From Rhodospirillaceae bacterium (GTDB taxonomy: Bacteria > Pseudomonadota > Alphaproteobacteria > DSM-16000 > Inquilinaceae), in assembly GCA_020638575.1 (NCBI GenBank), contig JACKIH010000003.1, positions 3,769,001 through 3,833,000 of the forward strand: a stretch of 64,000 nt of DNA. The letters are read 5' to 3'. The number at the start of each line of letters is the position of its first letter. Position 1 is the first letter of the stretch. This document shows, piece by piece, positions 55,578 through 64,000 of the stretch. The notes beneath the pieces were generated by a model. The model ran no database searches and was not told where the DNA came from. It saw only the letters and a program-made list of their open reading frames with translations. The position numbers and the translations under genes are program-made.

Positions 55578-56945
55578 TCACGTCGAGGGCGTGTCCCGGT
55601 CGGCCTTGAGGATCGCGGCGAGCGACCGTTCGATATCGTCGTCCGTGGTTGCCCAGGAACTGACGCTGATGCGCATGGCGGCAACGCCGTGCCACACGGT
55701 GCCGCCGCACCAGCAGGTGCCGTCGTCCTGGATGGTCGCGATCACGGCGTGCGTGCGCGCATCGCTGCCGAAGCCCACCACCACCTGGTTCAGCACCACG
55801 TCGTTGAGCACCGCGATGCCGGCCTGCCGCAAGCCTTCGGCCAGCCGCCGCGCCTGCCGGCAGTGGCGCTCCACCAGCTCCGCCAGTCCCCGGCGGCCGA
55901 GCGATTTCAGGGCCGCCCACACCTCCACCGCGCGGGCGCGGCGCGAGCTGTCGGGCGTGACGGCCATGGCGTCGCGACGGTCGCCGGCCATCAGATAGGC
56001 CCCGGTCAACGACATCGCGTCGGTAAGCGCGCTGCGGTCGGCCACCAGGGCGATCCCGGAATCGTAAGGGACGTTGAGCCATTTGTGGGCATCGAAGGCC
56101 CAGGAATCCGCGGCAGTGTAGCCCCGGGCCAGCGGTGCCTTTTGCGCCGAGGCCAGGGCCCAGATGCCGAACGCGCCGTCCACATGCACCCAGGCGCCCC
56201 CCTGGCGCGCCCAGGCGATCAGGGGCTCGGCGGGATCGAAAGCGCCGGAATTCACGTTGCCGGCCTGCAGGCAGACGATGGTCGGGCCGGCGATCTGCGG
56301 CAGGTTGTCGGGCAGGATGCGGCCCTCGGCGTCCACCGGCAGCGTGAGGACGCGGCGGCGCCCCAGGCCGAGCATGGACAGCACCTTGAACAAGGTGGCG
56401 TGGGCTTCGGCCCCGACCACCACCGTGATCTCCGGTGCGCCGAACAGCCCGTCGGCGTCGACATTCCAGCCGGCCTCCTTCAGCACCCGGTTGCGCGCGG
56501 CGGCCAGGCAGGTGAAGTGGGCCATGGTGGCGCCGGTCACCAGCGCCCCTTCCGACGCCGGGGGGAGGCCGAGCGCCTCCTTCACCCAGCGGAGTGCCGC
56601 GTCTTCTATGGCGGCGACCGCCGGGGAACTGGCCCAGCCGAAGCTGTTCTGGTCCCACGCGCCGGCGAGGATGTTGGCGGCGAGTGCCGCGGGCAGGGCG
56701 CCGCCGGTGACGAACCCGAAATAGCGGCCGCCGGCACTGGCGACCGTGGCGGGCGACGCGAGGTCGTCGAGGACGGCAAGGATGTCGACCGCGTCGCTGC
56801 CCATTTCCGGCAACGGCTGGTCGAGAGCGGCGACCAGGCGCTCCGTGGCACCCGGCAACGGCCCGACCGGGCGGCTGTCCAGCCTCTCCAGATAGTCCGC
56901 GGCGCGGCGGGCTGCGTCGGCGAGGAGGTCACGAACAAATGGCAT
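55578..56945 (-). CDS. Group II PLP-dependent amino acid decarboxylase
   Basis: A 455-residue aromatic-amino-acid-decarboxylase-family enzyme. The Schiff-base lysine is K288 in SWAFDAHKWLNVPYDSG; AHATLFKVLSMLGLG, ICLQ-type strand (TIVCLQAGNVNSGAFDP) and HVDGAFG, carrying the PLP-contacting Asp, are present. Likely substrates are aromatic amino acids, but the group also includes glutamate, cysteine-sulfinate and diaminobutyrate decarboxylases. Monocistronic, next to the second low-GC islet. Confidence 0.87.
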   Translation of the reverse strand: MPFVRDLLADAARRAADYLERLDSRPVGPLPGATERLVAALDQPLPEMGSDAVDILAVLDDLASPATVASAGGRYFGFVTGGALPAALAANILAGAWDQNSFGWASSPAVAAIEDAALRWVKEALGLPPASEGALVTGATMAHFTCLAAARNRVLKEAGWNVDADGLFGAPEITVVVGAEAHATLFKVLSMLGLGRRRVLTLPVDAEGRILPDNLPQIAGPTIVCLQAGNVNSGAFDPAEPLIAWARQGGAWVHVDGAFGIWALASAQKAPLARGYTAADSWAFDAHKWLNVPYDSGIALVADRSALTDAMSLTGAYLMAGDRRDAMAVTPDSSRRARAVEVWAALKSLGRRGLAELVERHCRQARRLAEGLRQAGIAVLNDVVLNQVVVGFGSDARTHAVIATIQDDGTCWCGGTVWHGVAAMRISVSSWATTDDDIERSLAAILKADRDTPST

Positions 56946-57110
56946 CAGGTGGTCCCGTTATCACAATGGTTAACCTTGCCATCCAATTCGGTAAGCCAGT
57001 TGCACGAGTATATGCGCTGATAACCTGATGCACCCAGAGTACGTTCCAACAGACTGCTCTTCAAAGACTGTCTATTTGCGTTTAGATAGAATTTCCTTCA
57101 TGACCACGGT

Positions 57111-58289
57111 ATGGGTGTGGGGCTTCTTTCATCGAAGGCGATCAATCGCATGGAAGTTAATAGTGGAAGCACGGCTGTAGTAGATCTTGGTTGGTTCAGT
57201 GATGTCGGACCAAGTTCCTATTGGCCAAGAATCATCGATAGATTCTCCTTCTTCGGAAACAGGAAGATCGCAAAAAGTTGTAGAATTGATGTCGCGAGAA
57301 CGTCGTTTTTCGACGAATCTTGGGGAATTGGTCCATCGGATTATCTTTTGCTTGAAAGCTTTTTTGAATTTGATCACATATTTGTTGATGGAAACGCGAC
57401 AAGGGCAGGTCAATCTTTGGAGATTCCGGCCGAATTGGCGGGGATATTTCAGGTAAGACGTCCAACTAATTCCGTATATGCTGATGCAATCTCATTGCTA
57501 CAGAAATTCCTTAGAATCTACCGTTCAGAAATTGCAGAATATGATAAAGTATTTGGAGATTTGCCATTCCCGAAGACGCATTATTTTGATCGCCTATTTA
57601 GTGTCTTTGACATTAAAGATAGCTATGGCATTCTCGCTAGATTAGCAAATTCAGATATGGAAAATGACTACCATAGAGCGCTCTTCTATGTTGCTTTTGC
57701 GCAATCTCTGAATTCTACTGCTTTCATGTCAGCCCAAAAGGCGGAGTTTCTAGAAAAGAGCACTCTGTATGCCTTTCGTAGCCAACATGAGCGAGTCTAC
57801 AAAATAATTGATTCATCATTCCGTAAAGAATTTGCAGAGATTTGTAGAGAATCCGAGGTAGAATGGTGCGGATGGGTGGAAAATGTACCGCCAATTATGG
57901 AGCATGTAGTTTCAGTGTCAATTTCTCGCGACGTTTCGCCAATTGAATACATGATGCATCTTAGGGATTCGAGAGATGCTGTTGAATATAGACGCCTACT
58001 ATGTGAGTTGCGTGTTGCAGCGAGCGGTCTAGGTCGAAAAAATTATTTGGAGGCATTGCGAATCAAGAAGGATGTCAAGAGGATGGCGGATGATTGGGCT
58101 AAAATTCTTGATGTTAGTGTTGGGGTTCGATGGGCGCCAAGAAGATTGTTGTGGAGGGTCTTGCCTGTATTTGGGAAGGTATTTGAGTTCTTTGGTTATG
58201 GGGAGTCAGAAATAAAATCAAAAATAGTTGGCGAGGGCTGTGGCTATTTGCGATTTTGCTCTTTGTGGTATGATAATACCTCAAGATAG
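57111..58289 (+). CDS. Unrecognised protein in low-GC islet
   Basis: A 392-residue protein with clearly AT-rich codon use in a GC-rich chromosome. I do not recognise a family. There is no signal peptide or clear membrane helix. The N-terminal 100 residues mix strands and helices (TAVVDLGWFSDVG, DYLLLESFFEFDHIFVDGN). From about 215 the protein is helical, and SPIEYMMHLRDSRDAVEYRR resembles a helical motif seen in various uncharacterised bacterial proteins. The start is uncertain: ATG 57111 and ATG 57150 both lack a ribosome site. It is alone between the decarboxylase and prfC, and looks horizontally acquired. Confidence 0.65.
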   Translation: MGVGLLSSKAINRMEVNSGSTAVVDLGWFSDVGPSSYWPRIIDRFSFFGNRKIAKSCRIDVARTSFFDESWGIGPSDYLLLESFFEFDHIFVDGNATRAGQSLEIPAELAGIFQVRRPTNSVYADAISLLQKFLRIYRSEIAEYDKVFGDLPFPKTHYFDRLFSVFDIKDSYGILARLANSDMENDYHRALFYVAFAQSLNSTAFMSAQKAEFLEKSTLYAFRSQHERVYKIIDSSFRKEFAEICRESEVEWCGWVENVPPIMEHVVSVSISRDVSPIEYMMHLRDSRDAVEYRRLLCELRVAASGLGRKNYLEALRIKKDVKRMADDWAKILDVSVGVRWAPRRLLWRVLPVFGKVFEFFGYGESEIKSKIVGEGCGYLRFCSLWYDNTSR

Positions 58290-58371
58290 TTTATATTCAG
58301 ATCAGAATTATGCAATTTTATTTGCTTGTGTTGTGTTGGATTTGTCATGGCTTCCGCGGGGCCTTCCCCCC

Positions 58372-59985
58372 TCAATGCCGCTCCTTCGTCGTCGGGAAGG
58401 TGAGGTCCGGCCATTCTTCCTGGATGCGGGTCATTTCCCAGGCGTTGCGGGCGAGAAACACCAGGGCGCCGTCGCGATCCTCCGCGCACGCCGCGCGCTG
58501 CTTTTCGGCGAACTGCTCCACCTTGTCCTTCGGCCCGCTCACCCAACGGGCGGTGGTGTAGGGGGCGGTCTCGAACCCCGCCTTGACGTTGTATTCGCTG
58601 TCCAGCCGGGTCGACAGCACGTCGAGCTGCAGCGCCCCCACCACGCCGACGATCCACGCCCCGCCGGTGAGCGGCTTGAACACTTGCGTCACGCCTTCCT
58701 CGGCCATGTCGCTCAAGGCGGTACGCAGGTGCTTGGCGCGCATGGGATCGTCCAGGCGCACGCGCTGCAGGATTTCCGGCGCGAAGTCGGGCAGGCCGGT
58801 GAAGCGCACGCCGGCCGCCTCGCTCAGCGTGTCGCCGACGCGCAAGGCGCCGTGGTTGGGCACGCCGATGATGTCGCCGGCCCAGGCTTCGTCGGCCAAC
58901 TGCCGGTCCTGGGCGAAGAAGAAGATGGGGTTGTGCACCGCCAGCGTCTTGCCGGTGCGCGTCTGGGTCAGCTTCATGCCGCGCTGGAAGCGGCCTGAGC
59001 ACAGGCGCAGGAAGGCCACCCGGTCGCGGTGGTTCTTGTCCATGTTGGCCTGCACCTTGAACACGAAGCCGGAGACGCGCTCGTCCTCGGGGTCGACGGT
59101 GCGGTCGTCGGCGGCCGGCTGCGGGCGCGGCGGCGGAGCGTAGCGGGCGAGCCCGTCCAGCAGCTCGCGCACCCCGAAATTGCGCAGGGCGCTGCCGAAG
59201 AACACGCCCGTCATGTGGCCCTGGCGGTAGCTTGCCGGATCGAAGGTGGGGTAGCCGCCGCGCGCCAGCTCCGCTTCCTCGGTGAGCTGTGCGTGCAGGC
59301 GCGCCGGCAGATGGGCGGCCAGCACCGGATCGTCGAGCCCGCTGCACGCGATCACGTTGCCGGCGCGCTCGCGCGGGCCTTCCAGGAACAGCATGCGGTC
59401 GCCGGTCAGGTCGTAGCAGCCCTTGAAGTCCTGGCCCATGCCGACCGGCCAGGTGATGGGCGAGATGTCCAGCGCCAACTGGTCGGCGATCTGGTCGAGC
59501 AGCTCGAACGGGTCCAGCGCCTCGCGGTCCATCTTGTTGACGAAGGTCATGATGGGCACGTCGCGCAGGCGGCACACTTCGAACAGCTTGCGGGTCTGCG
59601 GCTCGATGCCCTTGGCGGCGTCGATCACCATGACCGCACTGTCGACCGCGGTGAGCGTCCGGTAGGTGTCTTCGGAGAAGTCCTCGTGGCCGGGCGTGTC
59701 CAGCAGGTTGAAGGCGAGCCCGCCATAGTCGAACGTCATCACCGAGGTGGTGACGGAAATGCCGCGCGCCTGCTCGATCTTCATCCAGTCCGAGCGCGCC
59801 CGCCGCCGGTCGCCGCGCGCCTTCACGTCGCCGGCCAGGCGGATGGCGCCGCCGAACAGCAGCAGCTTTTCCGTCAGCGTGGTTTTGCCGGCGTCGGGGT
59901 GGGAGATGATGGCGAAGGTGCGCCGGCTCGTCGCCCCGGTGGGAACGGCGGTGCCGGCGGGAGACTCGAGGGTGTGCAGCGTCAT
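58372..59985 (-). CDS. prfC: Peptide chain release factor 3
   Basis: A 537-residue translational GTPase recycling RF1/RF2 after termination. G1 is AIISHPDAGKTTLTEK, followed by GDRRRARSDWMKIEQARGIS, G3 DTPGHED and G4 NKMDR. The C-terminal region ends ARNAWEMTRIQEEWPDLTF, typical of RF3. ATG 59985 is the first codon giving a normal N-terminus. It is convergent with the low-GC islet gene and divergent from glgA. Confidence 0.96.
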   Translation of the reverse strand: MTLHTLESPAGTAVPTGATSRRTFAIISHPDAGKTTLTEKLLLFGGAIRLAGDVKARGDRRRARSDWMKIEQARGISVTTSVMTFDYGGLAFNLLDTPGHEDFSEDTYRTLTAVDSAVMVIDAAKGIEPQTRKLFEVCRLRDVPIMTFVNKMDREALDPFELLDQIADQLALDISPITWPVGMGQDFKGCYDLTGDRMLFLEGPRERAGNVIACSGLDDPVLAAHLPARLHAQLTEEAELARGGYPTFDPASYRQGHMTGVFFGSALRNFGVRELLDGLARYAPPPRPQPAADDRTVDPEDERVSGFVFKVQANMDKNHRDRVAFLRLCSGRFQRGMKLTQTRTGKTLAVHNPIFFFAQDRQLADEAWAGDIIGVPNHGALRVGDTLSEAAGVRFTGLPDFAPEILQRVRLDDPMRAKHLRTALSDMAEEGVTQVFKPLTGGAWIVGVVGALQLDVLSTRLDSEYNVKAGFETAPYTTARWVSGPKDKVEQFAEKQRAACAEDRDGALVFLARNAWEMTRIQEEWPDLTFPTTKERH

Positions 59986-60193
59986 GTCCGTCCGGTGGTG
60001 ATCGCGTGCCGGCAGCGCCCTGCAGCGCGCCGTTGCCAGCCTGTTCCCTGCACGGTTTCGCCCCGGCCCGTCAATGGCTGCAGATTCCGCCCGCAAGCCT
60101 GCTCGTACAGCGAAGAATGGATGCCCTTTTCGCTGTGCAGTGTAGGGTTATGGCCAGCCTCGACAACAACGCTCGCAAGAAAAGGAGCGGACC

Positions 60194-61405
60194 ATGCGCG
60201 TGCTGCTGATGACCAACGAGTTCCCGCCGCATATCTACGGGGGCGCAGGGGTCCATGTGGAGTACCTGTCGCGCGAGCTGGCCAAGCGCGCCCAGGTGGA
60301 GGTGCGCAGCTTCCACGACCAGGCATCCGATACCGGCACGCTGAAGGTCCGCGGCACCAAGGTCCCCGGCACCTATCTGGACGGCTGCCCGCCCACCTAT
60401 GTGTCGCCGCTCAAGGCGTTGCAGACCTGCATCGCTTTCAACGGCCAGGGCATCGAGGCCGACGTGGTGCACTGCCACACCTGGTACGCCCAGTTCGGCG
60501 GCATCCTCGCCAAGCAGCTCTACCAGACGCCGTTCGTGCTCACCGTGCATTCGCTGGAGCCGCTGCGGCCGTGGAAGCGCGAGCAGCTCGGCAACGGCTA
60601 CGACCTGTCGGCCTGGGTGGAGCGCACGGCCATTGAGATGGCCGATGCTGTGGTCGCCGTCTCCTCCAGCACCAAGGCCGACGTGCTGCGCCTGTTCGAT
60701 GTGCCGGAGGAGCGCGTGCCGGTGATCCCCAACGGCATCGACGTGAACGAATACACCGAAACGCGCGACCCGGCACTGCTGCGCCGCCTCGGCATCGATC
60801 CCGAGCGGCCCTTCGTGCTGTTCGTCGGCCGCATGACCCGCCAGAAGGGCTTTTCCCACCTGCTGGACGCCATCCCGGCCCTCGACCCCAGCTTCCAGGT
60901 GGTGCTGTGCGGCGGCGATGCCGACACCAAGGAGTTGCAGGCGGAGATGGTGGCGCGGGTGGACCAGGTGAAGACCGGGCGCGCCGACGTCACCTATATT
61001 GGCGGCATGCTCGATCGGGCGGACGTCATCAAGCTGTATAGCCACGCCACGGTGTTCTGCTGCCCGTCGGTCTACGAACCCTTCGGCATCATCAACCTGG
61101 AGGCCATGGCCTGCGGCACCCCGGTGGTGGGCTCGGCCGTCGGCGGCATCGCGGAGGTGGTGGTGGACGGCGAGACGGGCTTCCTGGTGAACGCGGACCT
61201 GGACCCCGCACCGCCGCACAGCCCACGCGATCCCGCCGGCTTCGCGGCCCGCCTGGCCGAAGGCATCAACCGCTTCGCCGGCAATCCCGAACTGGGGGCC
61301 AAGATGGGGGCGGCCGGGCGTCGGCGCGTCGTCGATCACTATAGTTGGGGCAGCATCGCCGATCAGACCTTGGCGCTCTATGAGGGCTTGCTCGCCCGCC
61401 GCTGA
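60194..61405 (+). CDS. glgA: Glycogen synthase, GT4 (Corynebacterium-type GlgA)
   Basis: A 403-residue GT-B glycosyltransferase. The N-terminus MTNEFPPHIYGGAGVHVEYL has the glycine-rich GGAG loop instead of the KTGGL of classical GT5 synthases, and CCPSVYEPFGIINLEAMACG holds the E-x7-E donor site. This matches the family named for the actinobacterial GlgA, making alpha-1,4-glucan or maltose-1-phosphate from ADP-glucose. No other glycogen gene is in the window. AAGGAG lies before the ATG. Confidence 0.88.
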   Translation: MRVLLMTNEFPPHIYGGAGVHVEYLSRELAKRAQVEVRSFHDQASDTGTLKVRGTKVPGTYLDGCPPTYVSPLKALQTCIAFNGQGIEADVVHCHTWYAQFGGILAKQLYQTPFVLTVHSLEPLRPWKREQLGNGYDLSAWVERTAIEMADAVVAVSSSTKADVLRLFDVPEERVPVIPNGIDVNEYTETRDPALLRRLGIDPERPFVLFVGRMTRQKGFSHLLDAIPALDPSFQVVLCGGDADTKELQAEMVARVDQVKTGRADVTYIGGMLDRADVIKLYSHATVFCCPSVYEPFGIINLEAMACGTPVVGSAVGGIAEVVVDGETGFLVNADLDPAPPHSPRDPAGFAARLAEGINRFAGNPELGAKMGAAGRRRVVDHYSWGSIADQTLALYEGLLARR

Positions 61406-61466
61406 GCGTCGATGGTGGGCGCCCCTGGCGGCCGCGGCAGGCCGCCCACGTCGGGAGGGTAACCCC

Positions 61467-62012
61467 GTGCTCCGATACCTCGTCGGGCGGCGCTTGTTGC
61501 TGGCGCTGGCCGTCCTCTTTCTTGTCAGCCCGCAAGGTGGAACAGCCATGGCGCAAGGTCCGCAACTGTTGATCCTGACACTCGAAACCGGCGACGTGAC
61601 GATCCAGTTGCGCCCGGACCTCGCCCCCCAGCACGTCGACCAGATCGTCCGGCTGGCCGACCAGGGGTTCTACGACGGCGTCGTCTGGCACCGCGTGATC
61701 CCCGGCTTCATGGCCCAGACCGGCGACCCCACGGGCACCGGCCGCGGCGGCTCCCACCTGCCCGACCTGCGCGCGGAGTTCACCGACCAGGCGAGCTTCG
61801 GGCGCGGCACCATCGGCATGGCGCGCACCTCCAACCCCAACAGTGCCAACAGCCAGTTCTTCATCTGCTTCCAGGACTGCTCGTTCCTCGACGGCGAGTA
61901 CACCATCTGGGGTCAGGTGACCGACGGCATGGAGCTGATCGACCAGCTCAATCCGGGCGAGCCGCCGGCCAACCCCAGCGTGATCGTGCGCATGCGGTCG
62001 GCCTACGAGTAG
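61467..62012 (+). CDS. Exported cyclophilin-type peptidylprolyl isomerase
   Basis: A 181-residue protein. GTG 61467 is chosen because GGGAGGG lies 8 nt upstream and it begins a signal peptide (LLLALAVLFLVSPQGG, cleavage near AMAQ). The cyclophilin core follows: YDGVVWHRVIPGFMAQTGDP, with the catalytic Arg in FHR-like position (WHR), SQFFICFQD and YTIWGQVTDG. Probably a periplasmic folding helper. It follows glgA by about 60 nt. Confidence 0.9.
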   Translation: MLRYLVGRRLLLALAVLFLVSPQGGTAMAQGPQLLILTLETGDVTIQLRPDLAPQHVDQIVRLADQGFYDGVVWHRVIPGFMAQTGDPTGTGRGGSHLPDLRAEFTDQASFGRGTIGMARTSNPNSANSQFFICFQDCSFLDGEYTIWGQVTDGMELIDQLNPGEPPANPSVIVRMRSAYE

Positions 62013-62118
62013 GCGCATCTGGGAGCTCCCGCGGGGGACGGTCGCGCGATTGTGCGTCGTCCGTGTGCCGGGCGGTCCCACATAACGGGGCACCCGCAGG
62101 AAGCGAGGAGCCCCAAGG

Positions 62119-63342
62119 ATGCCCAGCGAACGCTTCACCTTCACCGGCCATGACGGCAGCAGCCTGGCGGCCCGGCTCGATTTGCCGGACGGGCCGGTGC
62201 GCGCCCAGGCGCTGTTCGCCCACTGCTTCACTTGCGGCAAGGACATCTTCGCCGCCAACCGCATCGCCGAGACCCTGACCGGCCGCGGCATCGCCGTGCT
62301 GCGCTTCGACTTCACCGGGCTCGGCTCCAGCGAGGGCGAGTTCGCCAACACCGATTTCACCTCCAACATCGAGGATCTGGTGGCGGCGGCCACCCATCTG
62401 CGCGCGGTGGGGCGGCCGGCCGGCCTGCTGATCGGCCATTCGCTCGGCGGCGCGGCGGTGATCGCCGCGGCGGGCGAATTGCCGGAGGTGAAGGCGGTGG
62501 CCACCATCGGCGCACCGGCCGATCCCGGCCATGTCGGCCACCTGTTCGCCCATGCGAAGGACGAGATTGCCGCCAGCGGGTCTGCGGAGGTGAGCGTGGG
62601 CGGCCGGCCCTTCCGCATCGGTGCCGGCTTTCTTGAGGACATTGCCGAACAACCGCAGGAGGAACGCCTGCAGCGGCTGCACCGGGCATTGCTGGTGTGC
62701 CATGCACCGGGTGACGACATCGTCGGCATCGACAACGCGTCGAAGATCTTCCTCGCCGCGCGCCACCCGAAAAGCTTCGTGTCGCTGGACACCGCCGACC
62801 ATCTGCTGTCCAACCGCGCCGACGCCGCCTATGTGGCGGACGTGATCACCGCCTGGGCCGACCGCTACCTGCCGCGCCCGGAGGGAGTGCTGCCGGCGGC
62901 CGACCTGCACGGCGATGTGGTGGTGGAGGAAACCGGCCACGGGCGGTTCCAGCAATCGGTACGTGTGGGTAGCCACCGGCTGACGGCCGACGAGCCGCGC
63001 TCGGTCGGCGGCGGCGACACCGGTCCCGGTCCCTACGACCTGCTGCTGGCGGGGCTGGGGGCCTGCACCTCCATGACCATCCGCATGTACGCCGAGCGCA
63101 AGAAGCTGGCGCTCGCCCGCGTGCGGGTGGAGCTCTCCCACGACAAGATCCACGCGGAGGATTGTGAGGACTGCGAGACCAAGGAGGGCAAGGTGGACCG
63201 CATCCGGCGCACCATCCGGCTCACCGGCGATTTGTCGGAGGCCGAGCGGGCGCGGCTGCTTGAGATCGCCGACCGCTGCCCGGTCCACCGTACCCTGGAA
63301 AGCGAGATCAAGGTGGTGACGCGGCTGGGCGAGGGCGCCTGA
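62119..63342 (+). CDS. Bifunctional alpha/beta hydrolase-OsmC family protein
   Basis: A 407-residue fusion. Residues 1-255 are an alpha/beta hydrolase with nucleophile elbow GHSLGGAAVIAAAG and TADHLLSN near the catalytic His. Residues about 270-405 are an OsmC domain with the two redox cysteines in LGACTSMTIRMYAERK and ADRCPVHRTLES. OsmC reduces organic hydroperoxides with the Cys pair. The fusion is known in Proteobacteria. An extra Cys-rich loop, HAEDCEDCETKEG, lies inside the OsmC part. GAGGAG precedes the ATG. Confidence 0.9.
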   Translation: MPSERFTFTGHDGSSLAARLDLPDGPVRAQALFAHCFTCGKDIFAANRIAETLTGRGIAVLRFDFTGLGSSEGEFANTDFTSNIEDLVAAATHLRAVGRPAGLLIGHSLGGAAVIAAAGELPEVKAVATIGAPADPGHVGHLFAHAKDEIAASGSAEVSVGGRPFRIGAGFLEDIAEQPQEERLQRLHRALLVCHAPGDDIVGIDNASKIFLAARHPKSFVSLDTADHLLSNRADAAYVADVITAWADRYLPRPEGVLPAADLHGDVVVEETGHGRFQQSVRVGSHRLTADEPRSVGGGDTGPGPYDLLLAGLGACTSMTIRMYAERKKLALARVRVELSHDKIHAEDCEDCETKEGKVDRIRRTIRLTGDLSEAERARLLEIADRCPVHRTLESEIKVVTRLGEGA

Positions 63343-63353
63343 CCGCGGGCGGG

Positions 63354-64000
63354 TCAGGCCGCTTCCGGCACCCGCCGCCATTCGCGCAGGGCCTGCACGC
63401 CGATCTGGCTGGCCGACCAAAGGAACAGCCCGGCCATCACCGCGGCGACGATCAGATCCGGCCAGCCGGTCGCCGTGCCCCATACGCCGAGCGCTGCGGC
63501 CATCACCGCCACATTGCCGATGGCGTCGTTGCGCGAACACAGCCAGACCGACCGCACATTGGCGTCGCCGTCCTTGTAGCGCACCAGCAGCAGCACGGAG
63601 GCCACATTGGCCGCCAGCGCCAGCACACCCACGGCGCCCATCACCTCGGCTTCCGGCAGGCCCAGCACCAGCACGCGGTAGGCGGTGGAGCCCGCCACCC
63701 ACAGGCCCATCGCCAGCAGCGATCCCGCCTTGGCGAGGGCTGCCCCGGCGCGCACCCGCAGCGAGGCGCCGATCACCGCCAGCGACAGCCCGTAGGTCAT
63801 GGCATCGCCGAAGAAGTCCAGCGCGTCGGCCTGCAACGCCTGGGAGCGTGCCACCTGGCCGGCCGTCATCTCCACGCCGAACATGGCGGCGTTGATGGCG
63901 ATCACCGCCCACAGGCGGCGGCGATAGTCCGCCGACAGCCCATCGAAGCGGTTGTCGTCGCCGTGGTCGTGATGTCCGCAGCAGGCACCCAATTGCGCTG
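63354..64000 (-). CDS. CDF-like cation transporter, 5' end probably outside window
   Basis: At least 212 residues visible, with about six membrane helices. The N-terminus is His/Cys-rich (GACCGHHDHGDD). The paired metal-site segments read DALDFFGDAMTYG and SRNDAIGNVAVM, so the usual HxxxD pairs are replaced by DxxxD and DxxxN. This variant suggests a divergent selectivity within the cation diffusion facilitators. The frame is open to the window edge and the first possible start inside is TTG 63992, so an upstream ATG is likely. Confidence 0.75.
   Translation of the reverse strand, partial: AQLGACCGHHDHGDDNRFDGLSADYRRRLWAVIAINAAMFGVEMTAGQVARSQALQADALDFFGDAMTYGLSLAVIGASLRVRAGAALAKAGSLLAMGLWVAGSTAYRVLVLGLPEAEVMGAVGVLALAANVASVLLLVRYKDGDANVRSVWLCSRNDAIGNVAVMAAALGVWGTATGWPDLIVAAVMAGLFLWSASQIGVQALREWRRVPEAA

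Overview
The window is GC-rich (roughly two thirds G+C or more by eye) and reads as chromosomal DNA of an alphaproteobacterium, most plausibly a Rhodospirillales-like lineage. Supporting marks are the hemC-hemD-Mic60-like-hemY cluster divergent from tsaD, the rlpA-dac-tmk-holB-metG-tatD-MBL run, a B12-dependent methylmalonyl-CoA mutase operon with meaB, and a Tat-type TRAP transporter. No rRNA, tRNA, CRISPR array, prophage or intact insertion sequence was recognised.

Layout. 1-8.5 kb: end of a repeat-rich propeller-like protein, a Tat-exported metallophosphoesterase, the mutA-mutB-meaB operon (minus) and a divergent BadI/MenB-type hydrolase. 8.5-15.8 kb: haem cluster (minus), then tsaD, an arrestin-like protein, YciI and EVE proteins. 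15.8-17.5 kb: a low-GC islet with one winged-helix-like/Nudix gene. 17.5-24.7 kb: CBS membrane protein, EamA and MFS transporters, and a dctP-dctQ-dctM TRAP operon in and around which lie three long palindromic elements and a 13-base poly-G tract. 24.9-31.3 kb: acetyl-CoA synthetase, an orphan histidine kinase, a PRC-barrel secreted protein and an MBL hydrolase. 31.3-39.6 kb: housekeeping run and a Cys/Met-metabolism PLP enzyme. 39.9-47 kb: a second orphan kinase, a tannase/feruloyl-esterase-family enzyme, a KGSADH-type aldehyde dehydrogenase and, convergent with it, a single protein fusing MerR, XRE, cupin and proline racemase domains. 47.2-49.7 kb: four overlapping genes for a membrane redox module (ferric-reductase-like/Rieske fusion plus a Cys/His-motif protein). 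50-57 kb: diguanylate cyclase, VOC protein, an acyl-CoA-synthetase/GNAT protein acetyltransferase, a PLP decarboxylase. 57.1-58.3 kb: a second low-GC islet with one unrecognised gene. 58.4-64 kb: prfC, glycogen synthase, cyclophilin, hydrolase-OsmC fusion, CDF transporter.

Functional links. Mutase plus MeaB convert methylmalonyl-CoA to succinyl-CoA and protect the B12 enzyme; acetyl-CoA synthetase and a Pat-type acetyltransferase could form an acetylation control pair; the racemase fusion and the KGSADH-type dehydrogenase fit a proline or hydroxyproline catabolic unit that senses its own pathway. The most unusual items are the MerR-XRE-cupin-racemase fusion with palindromes upstream, the Rieske redox operon, an RlpA homologue that lacks a conserved catalytic-region glutamate, the palindromic elements at the TRAP operon, and the two low-GC single-gene islets.
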